A DNA stretch of 64,000 nt from Streptomyces sp. NBC_00236 (GCF_036195045.1 NZ_CP108100.1:7874001-7938000); one strand, 5' to 3'; shown: positions 33,901 through 43,624, numbered from the stretch's first letter. A program made the numbers and translations. Notes: generated by a model not told the origin, from the sequence alone.

Positions 33901-35976
33901 GTGCGGGCGACCGAGCAGGCGAGACGGGCCGGACACGCCGGTGTGCGGCGTTCCGTGGCGCTCGTGCTGATGTTGGTGGCCGCCGGTCTCGCGCCCGCCT
34001 CGGCCGGTTCGGGCGTGGCCACGGCCGTACCGGTACCGCCCGAACCGTGGGTCACGCCGGCCAGTCTGCACGAGGCACTCGACCCGGGCGGGTCGACGGG
34101 GGTGGACAAGGCGGTGCGTACACCGGCCATTCCGCCGATGCCGGAAGTCGTACTGCTGGTGGACGGCACGAACAGCATGCCCGTGCCCATTCAGCAGGTT
34201 CAGAAGAACTTTCCCGCCATCGCCGAGAGGATCCTGGCCGAGGAGCCCGACACGCGCTTCGCCGTCACCACCTTCGGTGACCAGGAAGTCGACCCGGGCG
34301 CAGGATTCGAGGTTCTGCAGGAACTGACGGATGACGTCGCCAAGGCCCAGACAGGAGTCAACCGCCTGGAGGCGCGCATGGGGGGCGGCAGCCGCGGCCC
34401 CTCCGAGGACTGGATCAACGGACTGTGGCAGATAGCCAACGGGGCAGGTGGCAAGACGGTCTTCCGTGAAGGGGCCAACCCGGTCATCGTGCTGATCGGC
34501 GACGCCTCCAGCCACGCACCCAGCAACGGCCACACCATCGACGACACGATCTTCTCCCTGCAGGACAAGGGCATCCGGGTCATCGGCATCGACCTGGACA
34601 GTCCGATCGGCGACGGCCTGAACGGCAACGGGGACGCGGGCGACCCGAATTACGTCGAGGACCCGCCGACCACACCGGGGCAGGCGACCCGCATCATCGA
34701 GGCGACCCAGGGGCGTCTGCTGGAGGGAATCCAGCCGGACGCGGTCGCCCAGGCCATCATGGACGGATTCGACAACCTGCCCACCTCCGTCGGCCACCGG
34801 CTCGACAACTGCGACCCCCACCTCACCGTCGCCCTCGACCCGCCCACCCGACAGCTGACCAGCGGCGAGACCGCTCACTTCGCGGAGACCGTCGACGTGT
34901 CGGCCGACGCTCCGCAGGGCACCACCCTCACCTGCACCGTGCAGTTCCTGCTCGGTACCCAGGCGCCGGGGACGGACACCATCGGGCCGGCCGCGGCGGC
35001 CGATCCCGACTTCCAGCAGCAGATCAGCATCGACGTGAACGACATCGCCGCGCCCGTCGTCACGGTGGACGACCGGATCGCCTGGCCCGAGAACGACGAC
35101 GGAGCACGGATCAGCTACCGGGTGACGGCGACCGATGCCCAGGACGGCAAGCTGCCCGCGGCCTGCACCCCGGCGTCCGGATCCTTCTTCCCCGTCGGAA
35201 CGACCACGGTCACCTGCTCGGCCACGGACGCGGCGGGCAACACCGGCACGGACACCGCACGGTTCGTGGTGCTGCAGCCCCCGCCGCAGCCCGAACCCCC
35301 GTCGCCACCGGGACCGGTGCCGCCCTCGTCGGAGATCGCCGTCAAGGCCGACGTCAGCCCGGACCGTACGTACGTCACGCGCCCGGCCCGCGCCCGCTTC
35401 ACCGTCATCAACGCGGGCCCGGACACGGCAAGGGGAGTCGTCATCGGCGCGACCTGGCCGGCCCCTCCCGACGGCAAGGACCGGAGCCTGCAGACCCTCA
35501 CCCGCTGCACGGCGGCCAAGCCCTGCACCATTCCCGCGGGCGGGCGGATCGAGGTGTCGCAGACGGCGACGTACCGGACGGCGATCAGCGGAGACGTACG
35601 CGCCACGGTGCGCGGTACCGTCCCGGACCGCAGCACGGCCAACAACCGGGACACGGACCGCCTGCGCGTGCTGAAGCCCTCCCTCAGCGTCACCCCGCAG
35701 GTCGCCAGACCGGGACAGCCCGTCCTGGCCCGCGGCAAGGACTATCCGCCCGGCGAGCGCGTGAACCTCACCTGGAACCTGGGCATCACGGCCGACCGGT
35801 CGGGGGTGAGGGTGGGCCGCGACGGCACGTTCGAGGTGCAGATGCTGGTGCTCCGCAAGGACACCCTGGGCCCGCGCGTCCTGCGCGCCGGCATCCGGAA
35901 CCTTCCCCGGCTCCAGGAGCCGGTCCTCGTGGTCCAGCGCAACCTCCAGCCACCGGACTTCAAGGGCCGTACATGA
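33901..35976 (+). CDS. Secreted VWA/HYR-domain protein in the eCIS locus
   Basis: 691 residues. N-terminal signal-like segment (about 19-37, VALVLMLVAAGLAPASAG). Then a von Willebrand A domain (about 78-300) with the metal-site start VVLLVDGTNSMP and VIVLIGDASSH. A HYR-like Ig domain follows (about 385-465, ITYRVTATDAQDGKLP and PVGTTTVTCSATDAAGNTGT). Next are a proline-rich stretch and a DUF11/CARDB-like domain (about 490-590). The final Ig-like part ends VLVVQRNLQPPDFKG. The start is GTG at 33901 with GGGGGAG upstream. It may be a surface or adhesion component associated with the injection system; its role is not known to me. Confidence 0.78.
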   Translation: MRATEQARRAGHAGVRRSVALVLMLVAAGLAPASAGSGVATAVPVPPEPWVTPASLHEALDPGGSTGVDKAVRTPAIPPMPEVVLLVDGTNSMPVPIQQVQKNFPAIAERILAEEPDTRFAVTTFGDQEVDPGAGFEVLQELTDDVAKAQTGVNRLEARMGGGSRGPSEDWINGLWQIANGAGGKTVFREGANPVIVLIGDASSHAPSNGHTIDDTIFSLQDKGIRVIGIDLDSPIGDGLNGNGDAGDPNYVEDPPTTPGQATRIIEATQGRLLEGIQPDAVAQAIMDGFDNLPTSVGHRLDNCDPHLTVALDPPTRQLTSGETAHFAETVDVSADAPQGTTLTCTVQFLLGTQAPGTDTIGPAAAADPDFQQQISIDVNDIAAPVVTVDDRIAWPENDDGARISYRVTATDAQDGKLPAACTPASGSFFPVGTTTVTCSATDAAGNTGTDTARFVVLQPPPQPEPPSPPGPVPPSSEIAVKADVSPDRTYVTRPARARFTVINAGPDTARGVVIGATWPAPPDGKDRSLQTLTRCTAAKPCTIPAGGRIEVSQTATYRTAISGDVRATVRGTVPDRSTANNRDTDRLRVLKPSLSVTPQVARPGQPVLARGKDYPPGERVNLTWNLGITADRSGVRVGRDGTFEVQMLVLRKDTLGPRVLRAGIRNLPRLQEPVLVVQRNLQPPDFKGRT

Positions 35977-36028
35977 GCGGGCCGGTCTCCCGGACCCAAG
36001 GACCCGACGTGAGAGGGGCGGTCTCCCG

Positions 36029-36790
36029 GTGATCCATGAAGTGGACGACGTACTGCGTTCGCTGATCCGGGCGGAGGTGCTCGAAGGCGGCCAGATCGCG
36101 GTGGTCTTCGACGCACCGACCCGGGAATGGGCGGCCAAGGTGAACGCCCCGATGGTCAACCTCTACCTCTACGACATCCGAGAGGACATGCGGCGACGGG
36201 AGCGCGGACTCCACAACGAGTACGACGAGCGCGGGACCGTCGTCGCGCGACGCCGCCCGCCCCGCTACTTCAAACTGTCCTACCTGATCACGGCATGGAC
36301 GAAGCGTCCCGAGGACGAACACCGACTGCTGTCCTCCCTGCTCGCCTGCCTGCTGGCGTACGAGGCCCTGCCCCCGGAACGCCTGACCGGGACCCTCGCC
36401 GGGATCGGGGCCGCCGTACCGATGTCGATCGCGCTCCCACCGCCGGAGGACCGTTCGTTCGCGGACGTGTGGAGCGCCCTGGGAGGTGAGTTGAAGCCCT
36501 CGCTGGACCTGGTGGTCAGCGTCCCCGTGACCGCGTCGCCGACGTACACGGCGGGCCCGCCGGTGGGGGAGGAAGGGCTCCGGGCACACTTCGGGGAGGT
36601 ACCACCCGCCCCGGAACCGCAACGCGATGCGATGCCGGGCCGCGGCGGCCTTCCGGTGTACGGGAGCCGCCCGGGGCGTCCGGCACCCGAGACCGCACCC
36701 GGCCCCACGGCGTCGCGCCGGGGCCTCGCTCTCCGCATCACCGAGAACCGGCGCACCCAGGACGGCCGTACGGAGGACAGCACCGCATGA
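36029..36790 (+). CDS. cis16: eCIS tail-terminator/cap protein, DUF4255 (Afp16/Cis16-like)
   Basis: 253 residues. The N-terminal about 190 residues carry the DUF4255 signature: VIHEVDDVLRSLIRAEVLEGGQIAVVFDAPTREWAAKVNAPMVNLYLYDIRED in pieces, and YFKLSYLITAWTKRPEDEHRLLSSLLACLL. This family caps the tube end and sets sheath length in contractile injection systems. The C-terminal 60 residues are Pro/Arg-rich and probably disordered. GTG start at 36029. The stop overlaps the AAA ATPase start (ATGA). Confidence 0.92.
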   Translation: MIHEVDDVLRSLIRAEVLEGGQIAVVFDAPTREWAAKVNAPMVNLYLYDIREDMRRRERGLHNEYDERGTVVARRRPPRYFKLSYLITAWTKRPEDEHRLLSSLLACLLAYEALPPERLTGTLAGIGAAVPMSIALPPPEDRSFADVWSALGGELKPSLDLVVSVPVTASPTYTAGPPVGEEGLRAHFGEVPPAPEPQRDAMPGRGGLPVYGSRPGRPAPETAPGPTASRRGLALRITENRRTQDGRTEDSTA

Positions 36791-38850
36791 CATCCCCGGG
36801 CCGCCCCGCCGAGGACCTGAACCTGCGCCACCTCCTCGCCCGCGCGGTGGGCGTGGAGCAGCGCATCCGCCACGCGGTCGAGGCCCGGCGGCGCACGGAT
36901 CCCGACCCGGAGGACGCGTTCCGGGGGCTCTACCTCACGGACGAGAACATCGCCCGGCTGCTGGATGAGGACGGGGCACGCGGCTTCCCGGAACCGATGT
37001 CGGGGGAGGGCGGCCCGGTGGAGGTTCCCGGCTCCCGTCTCACCGCTCTGAAAGCCGGCTTCGGGCTCACCGCGCTCGACGTCGAGATCCTGCTCATCGC
37101 CCTCGTACCGGATCTCGACGACCGCTTCGAGGCGTTCTACGGCTATCTCAACGACGACGTGACCCGCCGCCGCCCGTCCATCGGCCTGGCGCTCGGCCTG
37201 TGCGGCCTGTCACCGGCCGATGCGCAGGCGCGGGGCCGGCTGGCCGCCCGCGCGCCACTCCGCCATGCCGGGCTGCTCCTGGCCGAGGACCTGGACCGCC
37301 CGTTCCTGAGCCGGGCGCTGCGCGTCCCGGACCGGGTCACCGCCCACCTGCTGGGCGACGACACCCGGGATCCGCGTCTCGCCGATCTCCTGGCGCCCTG
37401 GCACGCGGTGGAGGGCGTCGGAGACCCCGCTCCGCTGGCCCGGGTCCTCGCCGACGGGCTCCCCCTGGCCTACCTGAGCGAGGACCAGGGCGGTGCCGGC
37501 ACCGCCCTGGCCGCGTCGGCGCTCACCCTCGCGGGCCGTGGCGTCCTGGGCCTGGACCTGGCCCGCCTGGCGCAGGACCCCGCGCCGGCCGACGCGGTAC
37601 GTTCCCTGGTCCGCGAGGCCCGGCTGACCGACGCGGGCCTGGTCTGCGCCCCGCTGGACGCGTTGTCCCGCGCACACCCGCACCTGCTCAGGCTCCTCAC
37701 GGCGACGCCCGTACCCACGGTCATCGTGGGCAGGGTGCCGTGGGACGCCTCGTGGTCGACGGTCCCGCCCCTGCTCCTGCACGCCCCCAGGGTGGAGCCG
37801 TCGGCACGCGGCGCCCTCTGGACCGATGCCTACCGGCGTACGACTTCGGCCCCCCTCCCCGAGACCGTCGACCCGGACCACCTCCTCGCCCCCTTCCTCC
37901 TCACCCCGGAACAGGTCACCGGTGCGGCCCGCAGCGCGGCCCAGACGGCTCAGCTCGACGGAGGGACGCTCACCCCCGGCCACGTACGCCAGGGAGCCCG
38001 CGCCCAGAACGCGGCCGGCCTCGACCGCCTGGCCCGCCGCATCGAACCCACGGTGACCTGGCACGACCTGATCCTCCCGCCCGACGCCCACGCCCAACTC
38101 CGCGAACTCACCGCCCGCGCCCGCCACCGCGACCGGGTCCTGGGGGAGTGGGGCATGCGCCCGGGAGGCGGCAGGGGCCGAGGCGTATCGGCCCTCTTCG
38201 CAGGCGACTCCGGCACGGGCAAGACCATGTCGGCGGAAGTGATCGCGGCCGACCTCGGCCTCGACCTCTACACCGTCGACCTGGCCACGGTCATCGACAA
38301 GTACGTCGGCGAGACCGAGAAGAACCTGGAACGCATCTTCACCGAGGCGGCGGGGGTGAACGGCGTCCTGCTCTTCGACGAGGCGGACGCGATCTTCGGC
38401 AAGCGCTCGGACGTCAAGGACGCGCACGACCGCTACGCGAACGTCGAGAGCGCGTACCTCCTCCAACGCATGGAGTCCTTCGACGGCCTGGCCGTCCTCG
38501 CCACCAACCTCCGCGCCAACCTCGACGACGCCTTCACCCGCCGCCTGGACCTCGTCATCGACTTCCCGGTGCCGGACCCGGAACAACGCCTGCTGCTCTG
38601 GGAACGCTGCCTGGGCCCGCTGCTCCCGCGCGGCACGGACCTCGATCTCACGTTCTGCGCCGAGAACTTCGAGCTGGCGGGCGGCAACATCCGATCGATC
38701 GCGGTGACGGCGGCGTACCTGGCGGCGGACACGGGGGGAGCGGTGACGATGACGACGCTGATCCACGCGATCCAGCGGGAGTACCAGAAGCTGGGACGGC
38801 TGACGCTGGCCTCGGAGTTCGGGCCGTATCTGGGGCTGGTTCAGGGGTGA
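36787..38850 (+). CDS. cis15: eCIS AAA+ ATPase (Afp15/Cis15-like)
   Basis: 687 residues. The N-terminal half is a winged-helix/degenerate ATPase region typical of eCIS ATPases (ARAVGVEQRIRHAVEARR, LTALDVEILLIALVPDLDDRFEAFYGYLNDD). The C-terminal AAA+ module has Walker A AGDSGTGKTMSAE (about 470-482), Walker B VLLFDEADAIFG (about 527-538), LERIFTEAAG and the sensor segment NLRANLDDAFTRRLDLVIDFP. It is required for particle assembly in related systems. It is coupled to the DUF4255 gene. In most loci the sheath gene follows closely; here unrelated genes intervene. Confidence 0.93.
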   Translation: MTSPGRPAEDLNLRHLLARAVGVEQRIRHAVEARRRTDPDPEDAFRGLYLTDENIARLLDEDGARGFPEPMSGEGGPVEVPGSRLTALKAGFGLTALDVEILLIALVPDLDDRFEAFYGYLNDDVTRRRPSIGLALGLCGLSPADAQARGRLAARAPLRHAGLLLAEDLDRPFLSRALRVPDRVTAHLLGDDTRDPRLADLLAPWHAVEGVGDPAPLARVLADGLPLAYLSEDQGGAGTALAASALTLAGRGVLGLDLARLAQDPAPADAVRSLVREARLTDAGLVCAPLDALSRAHPHLLRLLTATPVPTVIVGRVPWDASWSTVPPLLLHAPRVEPSARGALWTDAYRRTTSAPLPETVDPDHLLAPFLLTPEQVTGAARSAAQTAQLDGGTLTPGHVRQGARAQNAAGLDRLARRIEPTVTWHDLILPPDAHAQLRELTARARHRDRVLGEWGMRPGGGRGRGVSALFAGDSGTGKTMSAEVIAADLGLDLYTVDLATVIDKYVGETEKNLERIFTEAAGVNGVLLFDEADAIFGKRSDVKDAHDRYANVESAYLLQRMESFDGLAVLATNLRANLDDAFTRRLDLVIDFPVPDPEQRLLLWERCLGPLLPRGTDLDLTFCAENFELAGGNIRSIAVTAAYLAADTGGAVTMTTLIHAIQREYQKLGRLTLASEFGPYLGLVQG

Positions 38851-38968
38851 AGGGCGGGCGTGCGCAGGAGATGACCACGCGGCGGAGTCCACCTCCTTCT
38901 TCACGCACCGGCATGGGACTCCCATCGACTGAGCAGGGGAGCGGCCATCTCGGCGTGAAGATCAACGA

Positions 38969-39934
38969 CTACGGTGTCAGCACGATCCTGCCGAAGACCT
39001 CGCCCGCGTCCATCTTCTGGTGCGCCAGCACGGCTGCGTCCAGTGGCAGCACCTCGTGGACCACCGTGGCGATCTCGCCGCGGCTCGCTGCGGCGAACTG
39101 CTCGCTCCGCACGGCACGCCGTTCGGCTGCGGTGACCGTGGCCGCGCTGAAAGCGGCGAAGGACATCGACTTCTGGAACGCCGCCATGATCTTCGTGCCG
39201 AAGTCCGCCGGAGGCTGGCCCGCGACAGCACCCACGGCCACCATGCGGCCGTTCGGGTTGAGCCGGTCGAAGAACGACGGCATGCCCTCGCCGGCCACCA
39301 CGTCGATGATGACGTCATAGCCCGCGGGTGCTTGTTGCCCTCCTTCGCCGGAGCGGTCCAGCACGTGGGTCGCGCCGAGACGTCGCAACTGCTCGCCGCG
39401 CTCGGCCGAGGAAGTGGTGACCGCCACGGCGGCGGCGCCGCCCCGAGCGGCGAGTTGTACCGTCATGATCCCGATGCTGCCGGCCGCGCCACGGACCAGA
39501 ACCGTCTCCCCGGGTGCGAAGTGGGCGTGGCGGAGCCCGAAGTGGGCCACCACTCCGGAGCTGCCGAGTGTCACCGCATCGACCGCGGACAGGTTCGCAG
39601 GCAGGGAAACGATCTCCTCGACCGGAGCGAGGGCCTGTTCGACGTAGCCTCCGCCGGTGCCGGTGAAGGCCCACACCCGCCCACCGATCCACGACGCGTC
39701 GACGCCTTCGCCGACCGCGGTCACCGTGCCCGCGACCTCGCTGCCCGGGATGTGGCCCTCCGTGAAGCCGTACGCGGCCAGAGCCCCGCTTCTGATCAGG
39801 GTGTCGACACCGCCGACCCCCACCGCCTCGGTGGCTATCAGTACCTGCCCGGCAGCCGGTGCGGGTTCCGGCAGGTCGATGACAGCCAGGCCGTCAGGAC
39901 TTCCGAACGTGTGGATCGAGATCGCCTTCACCAT
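38969..39934 (-). CDS. Zinc-free quinone oxidoreductase (MDR family)
   Basis: 321-residue NADPH-dependent medium-chain reductase. GroES-like N-terminal domain (EVAGTVTAVGEGVDASWIGGRV) and Rossmann domain with VLVRGAAGSIGIMTVQLAARGG and a serine-rich NADPH pocket (TTSSAERGEQLRRLG). No structural or catalytic zinc cysteines. ATG at 39934; an alternative ATG at 39976 adds 14 residues. It is divergent from a tetR gene, with a shared palindrome between them, so it is the likely target of that repressor. Together they are the first pair of an island inside the eCIS locus. Confidence 0.88.
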   Translation of the reverse strand: MVKAISIHTFGSPDGLAVIDLPEPAPAAGQVLIATEAVGVGGVDTLIRSGALAAYGFTEGHIPGSEVAGTVTAVGEGVDASWIGGRVWAFTGTGGGYVEQALAPVEEIVSLPANLSAVDAVTLGSSGVVAHFGLRHAHFAPGETVLVRGAAGSIGIMTVQLAARGGAAAVAVTTSSAERGEQLRRLGATHVLDRSGEGGQQAPAGYDVIIDVVAGEGMPSFFDRLNPNGRMVAVGAVAGQPPADFGTKIMAAFQKSMSFAAFSAATVTAAERRAVRSEQFAAASRGEIATVVHEVLPLDAAVLAHQKMDAGEVFGRIVLTP

Positions 39935-39988
39935 GGTTTCCAGGTTCTCGGACAGCTCAAGGACGAGAGCTTCCATGTCCCGGACGCT

Positions 39989-40008
39989 AACGGACGCCCC
40001 TGTCCGTT
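39989..40008. promoter_or_regulatory. TetR operator candidate
   Basis: Inverted repeat AACGGAC-N6-GTCCGTT between the divergent quinone oxidoreductase and tetR genes, 9 bases before the regulator start. Confidence 0.7.
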
Positions 40009-40016
40009 TAGGTAAA

Positions 40017-40658
40017 GTGAGAGTGGTGACCGACCGTTTGCCTCATACGTTGCGTTCCGACGCGCTGGACAACCGCGAACGCATCCTCGACGCGGCCCGA
40101 GCACTGTTCTCCACCGACGGCCTGGATGTGCCGATGAGGGAGGTCGCGCGGCGCGCCGGGGTGGGACCCGCCACCTTGTACCGCCGCTTCCCGACCAAGC
40201 AGACGTTGGTCGCCGAGGCCTTCGCGGACCAGCTGAACGCATGTCGCGCCATCGCCGACGAGGGGTGCGCCGATCCTGATCCGTGGCGTGGCCTGTGCCT
40301 GGTGATCGAGAGGATGTGTGAGCTGCACGCACGCGACCGGGGATTCACCGAAGCCTTCCTGTCGACCTACCCGGAGATCAAGGATGTGGCCGCAGGCCGT
40401 GAGTACACGGTGAAAGCGGTCGCCGGACTGGCTCAGCGAGCCAAGGACGCGGGGCGTCTGCGGTCCGACTTCGTCATGGACGACCTGATTCTCGTGCTCA
40501 TGGCCAACAAGGGGATCCACGCCGCATCGACCGCCGGCCAGGTCAAGGCCTCCCGACGCTTCGCAGGGTTGGCGATCCAGGCGTTCGAAGCCTGCCCTCG
40601 GCACGCACCACTACCGCCGGCGGCACGGCTGACATCCGCAGGACCGGACAGCACCTGA
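40017..40658 (+). CDS. TetR-family regulator
   Basis: 213 residues. The HTH (about 28-65) reads LDVPMREVARRAGVGPATLYRRFPTKQTLVAEAF. The C-terminal domain is of the SbtR-like kind (AKDAGRLRSDFVMDDLILVLMANKG). Three GTG codons (40017, 40023, 40026) could start it and the ribosome site is unclear. Probably represses itself and the divergent quinone oxidoreductase through the palindrome at 39989-40008. Confidence 0.88.
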   Translation: MRVVTDRLPHTLRSDALDNRERILDAARALFSTDGLDVPMREVARRAGVGPATLYRRFPTKQTLVAEAFADQLNACRAIADEGCADPDPWRGLCLVIERMCELHARDRGFTEAFLSTYPEIKDVAAGREYTVKAVAGLAQRAKDAGRLRSDFVMDDLILVLMANKGIHAASTAGQVKASRRFAGLAIQAFEACPRHAPLPPAARLTSAGPDST

Positions 40659-40834
40659 CCGCGGTCGAGCGGTGAGTACGCTGACGCCCGCACCGCTGAA
40701 CCCCATGGAAGGGATCAGGATCAGCGGCCCAGGGCGGTACCCGCGTGTGCCCTTGCGCGGGCCGGTGGTTGCCGTCACCGTGAGCAGGCGGGCGTTGACC
40801 GACCGATCATCGCCGCACTGCGACGGGAGCCGGT

Positions 40835-41629
40835 ATGTCCGCATTCTCTGTACTGCCGCATGTTCTGCACGGCGACGGCCCGCACAAGGTGATCGCGGTG
40901 CACGGATGGTTCGCCGACCGCTCCGCGTACGACCCGGTGCTGCCGGACCTCGACGCCGGTTCGTTCCAGTACGCGGTGGTGGACCTGCGCGGCTACGGCG
41001 AGGCCAGCGACGCGGACGGCTCGTACACGACGGCCGAGGGCGCCGCGGACGTGCTCGCGCTGGCCGACCGGCTCGGCTGGGACCGGTTCTCGCTGATCGG
41101 CCACTCGATGGGCGGCGCCGTCATCCAGCGGACGGTGGCCGCCGCTCCGCAGCGGGTGCGCAGAATCGTCGGGGTGTCACCGGTTCCCGCCTCCGGCCTG
41201 CCGCTGCCGCCCGAGCAGTGGGAGCTGTTCGCCGGGGCGGCACAGAACCCGGACAACCGCCGGGCCATCCTCGACATCACCACCGGAGGCCGGCGCCCGG
41301 CGGCATGGCTGGACCGCATGGTGCGTCGCTCGGTCGAGTGCAGCGACGCGAACGCGTTCCGGGCCTGGCTGGACTCCTGGGCGGGCGAGGACTTCCACGA
41401 CCGGATCGACGGTTCGCCGGTGCCGGCCCTGGCGGTGGTGGGGGCGCTGGACCCGGCGCTCTCCGCGGACCTGCAACGCTCCACGTGGATGCGCTGGTTC
41501 CCGAGCGCCGAGCTCGTGGAGCTGCCCTCGTGCGGCCATTACGCGATGGACGAGGCTCCGCTCGACGTCATCCGGGTGATGGAGGACTTCCTGCGGGCGG
41601 ACGCGGAGGACGGCGAGGCGAAAGCGTGA
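40835..41629 (+). CDS. Alpha/beta hydrolase
   Basis: 264 residues with the alpha/beta-hydrolase fold: oxyanion segment VIAVHGWFADRSAYD, nucleophile elbow LIGHSMGGAVIQ (Ser), acid Asp region ALAVVGALDPALS and catalytic His in LPSCGHYAMDEAP. GGGAGC precedes the ATG. Its stop overlaps the P450 start (GTGA), so the two act as a pair. The substrate is unknown. Confidence 0.88.
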   Translation: MSAFSVLPHVLHGDGPHKVIAVHGWFADRSAYDPVLPDLDAGSFQYAVVDLRGYGEASDADGSYTTAEGAADVLALADRLGWDRFSLIGHSMGGAVIQRTVAAAPQRVRRIVGVSPVPASGLPLPPEQWELFAGAAQNPDNRRAILDITTGGRRPAAWLDRMVRRSVECSDANAFRAWLDSWAGEDFHDRIDGSPVPALAVVGALDPALSADLQRSTWMRWFPSAELVELPSCGHYAMDEAPLDVIRVMEDFLRADAEDGEAKA

Positions 41630-42909
41630 GCGGCGCCGTCTCCCCGGCACCCGTACCGGACGTCTTCGACCCGAGGCAGTACGCGCGTGGCATCCCGTAC
41701 GACCGCTACCGCCGCCTGCGCGACCACCATCCGGTGTCCTGGCAGCGGGAGCCGGAGGTGCTGGGCTGGCCGGCGGGCCCCGGCTTCTGGGCGGTGACCC
41801 GGCACCGGGACGCCGTCCGCGTCCTGAAGGACTCGTCCACGTACTCCTCGTACCTCGGCGCCACCCAGATCCGCGACCCCGACCCCGATGACCTGCCGTT
41901 CATCCGCCGCATGATGCTCAACCAGGACCCGCCGCACCACCGACGGCTGCGCACACTCGTCAGCCGTGCCTTCACCCCGAAACGCATGGACCGCTTCGGG
42001 ACGGTCGTACGTGAACGAGCCCGCGACCTGCTCACAGGTGCCGTCAACGAGGCACGGGCAGGAGACGGCACCTGCGACCTGGTCACCCGGGTCACCGACG
42101 ACTACGCGCTGCTCAACCTCACCGACCTCCTGGGCGTACCGGACACCGATCGCGCGCTCCTCCTCCACTGGACCAGGCGCGTCATCGGCTACCAGGACCC
42201 GGACGAGGCGGGGACAGCGGTACTCGGCCCGGACGGGAAGCCGGTCAACCCGCGCTCCCCGGCGTCGCTGCGCGACATGTTCGACTACGCGCACGTCTTG
42301 GCGGCACACAAGCGCGAGCACCCTGCCGACGACGTGATGACAGCCCTCGCCACCGACCCCGAACTGACCGCGCCCGAGCTGGAGATGTTCTTCTTCCTGC
42401 TGGTGGTGGCGGGCAACGACACGGTACGCAGCGCAGCCCCCGGAGGCCTGAGTCTCCTCGCCGAGCACCCCGAGGCGTTCGACCGACTCCGCAACGGCGA
42501 GGCCGAGTTCACCACGGCCGTGGACGAACTGCTCCGCCGCCACCCACCCGTCCTGTCCTTCCGTCGCACCGCCACGCAGGACACGGACCTGGCGGGAACA
42601 CGCATCCGTGCCGGCGACAAGGTGGTCGTCTTCCACGCCTCGGCCAACCACGACGAACGCGTCTTCCCGGACCCGTTCGCCCTCGATCTCTCCCGCTCCC
42701 CGAACCCGCACATCTCGTTCGGCGACGGCCCTCATGTCTGCCTGGGCGCGCACTTCGCACGCCTGCAACTGCGGTCGCTGTACGAGGAGGCGTGCCGCGT
42801 ACTCCCCGCTGGGCGCCTTGAACTCGCGGCGCCACCGCGCCGCCTGGTGTCGAACTTCATCAACGGCCTGAAGTCGCTGCCGGTGAGGGTGCCCGAGTCC
42901 GATGGGTGA
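41626..42909 (+). CDS. Cytochrome P450
   Basis: 427-residue bacterial class I P450. I-helix oxygen-binding segment VVAGNDTVRSA (the usual second Thr replaced by Val), ExxR in VDELLRR, the PPHHRRLRTLVSRAFTP helix C region, and the haem loop FGDGPHVCLGAH with Cys372 as thiolate ligand. No ferredoxin gene is adjacent. Coupled to the hydrolase gene. Confidence 0.93.
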   Translation: MSGAVSPAPVPDVFDPRQYARGIPYDRYRRLRDHHPVSWQREPEVLGWPAGPGFWAVTRHRDAVRVLKDSSTYSSYLGATQIRDPDPDDLPFIRRMMLNQDPPHHRRLRTLVSRAFTPKRMDRFGTVVRERARDLLTGAVNEARAGDGTCDLVTRVTDDYALLNLTDLLGVPDTDRALLLHWTRRVIGYQDPDEAGTAVLGPDGKPVNPRSPASLRDMFDYAHVLAAHKREHPADDVMTALATDPELTAPELEMFFFLLVVAGNDTVRSAAPGGLSLLAEHPEAFDRLRNGEAEFTTAVDELLRRHPPVLSFRRTATQDTDLAGTRIRAGDKVVVFHASANHDERVFPDPFALDLSRSPNPHISFGDGPHVCLGAHFARLQLRSLYEEACRVLPAGRLELAAPPRRLVSNFINGLKSLPVRVPESDG

Positions 42910-42953
42910 CGACAGCGTCCCCTGACATGAGCCGGCGAGCGTGCGCGACTGCG

Positions 42954-43559
42954 TTACGCCTTGCCCGACCCGAGCTGTGACGCCTGCCATCCATGGATGA
43001 GGAGATCGAACACGGTCTCCACGGACGCGAGCGGATCGTGCCGGGTCGCGGCCAGGGCCGGTACCTCCAGGACGAACCGTGCGAGTGCCGAGCAGGCGAG
43101 ATCATCGGGTTCCCGGCCGAGCTCCGCCGCGATCGCGGCGCTGAGCGCACCCGCGTGCCGCATCCACATGCGCTCCCAGTACTCACGCAGAGCGGGCGTC
43201 TGCTGCACCAGAGCGACGAACCGCTCCCGACGCGGATCCGACTCCAACTGCACCCAGGACGTCAGCGCGTGCGCGCGGAGCGCTTCGACCACGCCCTGAC
43301 CCTCGGGCCGTTCGTGTACGGCGGCGGTCAAACAGGCCTCGACTTCCGCTTCGCGGTCGAAGACCAGTGCTTCTTTGCTCGGGAAGTGCGCGAAGAGCGT
43401 CGTCGTCGACACGTCGGCCCGTTCGGCGACGTCCCGGACGCTCACCCGTTCGAATCCGTGCTCCAGGAAGAGCTCCAGGGCGGCGTCGGCGATGGCCTGC
43501 CTGGTCGCGGCCTTCTTGCGCTCGCGGCGACCAACGGGAACGGGCGGGGTATCGGTCAT
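42954..43559 (-). CDS. TetR-family regulator (divergent from FAD monooxygenase)
   Basis: 201 residues. The HTH (about 32-68) reads VSVRDVAERADVSTTTLFAHFPSKEALVFD. The basic N-terminus GRRERKKAATRQAI is typical of actinobacterial TetR proteins of the MftR-like C-terminal group. A 41-bp palindrome lies directly upstream in the gap shared with the monooxygenase. Confidence 0.9.
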   Translation of the reverse strand: MTDTPPVPVGRRERKKAATRQAIADAALELFLEHGFERVSVRDVAERADVSTTTLFAHFPSKEALVFDREAEVEACLTAAVHERPEGQGVVEALRAHALTSWVQLESDPRRERFVALVQQTPALREYWERMWMRHAGALSAAIAAELGREPDDLACSALARFVLEVPALAATRHDPLASVETVFDLLIHGWQASQLGSGKA

Positions 43560-43583
43560 GTCATCACTGTACCCGATACCTGA

Positions 43584-43624
43584 AACGAGGCAGAAACTTG
43601 AACGATTGCAGTTTCTGACTCGTT
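43584..43624. promoter_or_regulatory. Extended TetR operator
   Basis: Inverted repeat AACGAG-G-CAGAAACT, N11, AGTTTCTG-A-CTCGTT: 14 of 15 arm bases pair. It sits 25 bp upstream of the tetR start and 105 bp before the divergent monooxygenase. Confidence 0.8.

Noticed and set aside
33583..36159. 858-codon open frame on the minus strand opposite the VWA/HYR gene
   Set aside because: Antisense shadow caused by GC-rich third positions; no recognisable motif, while the plus-strand product has clear domains.
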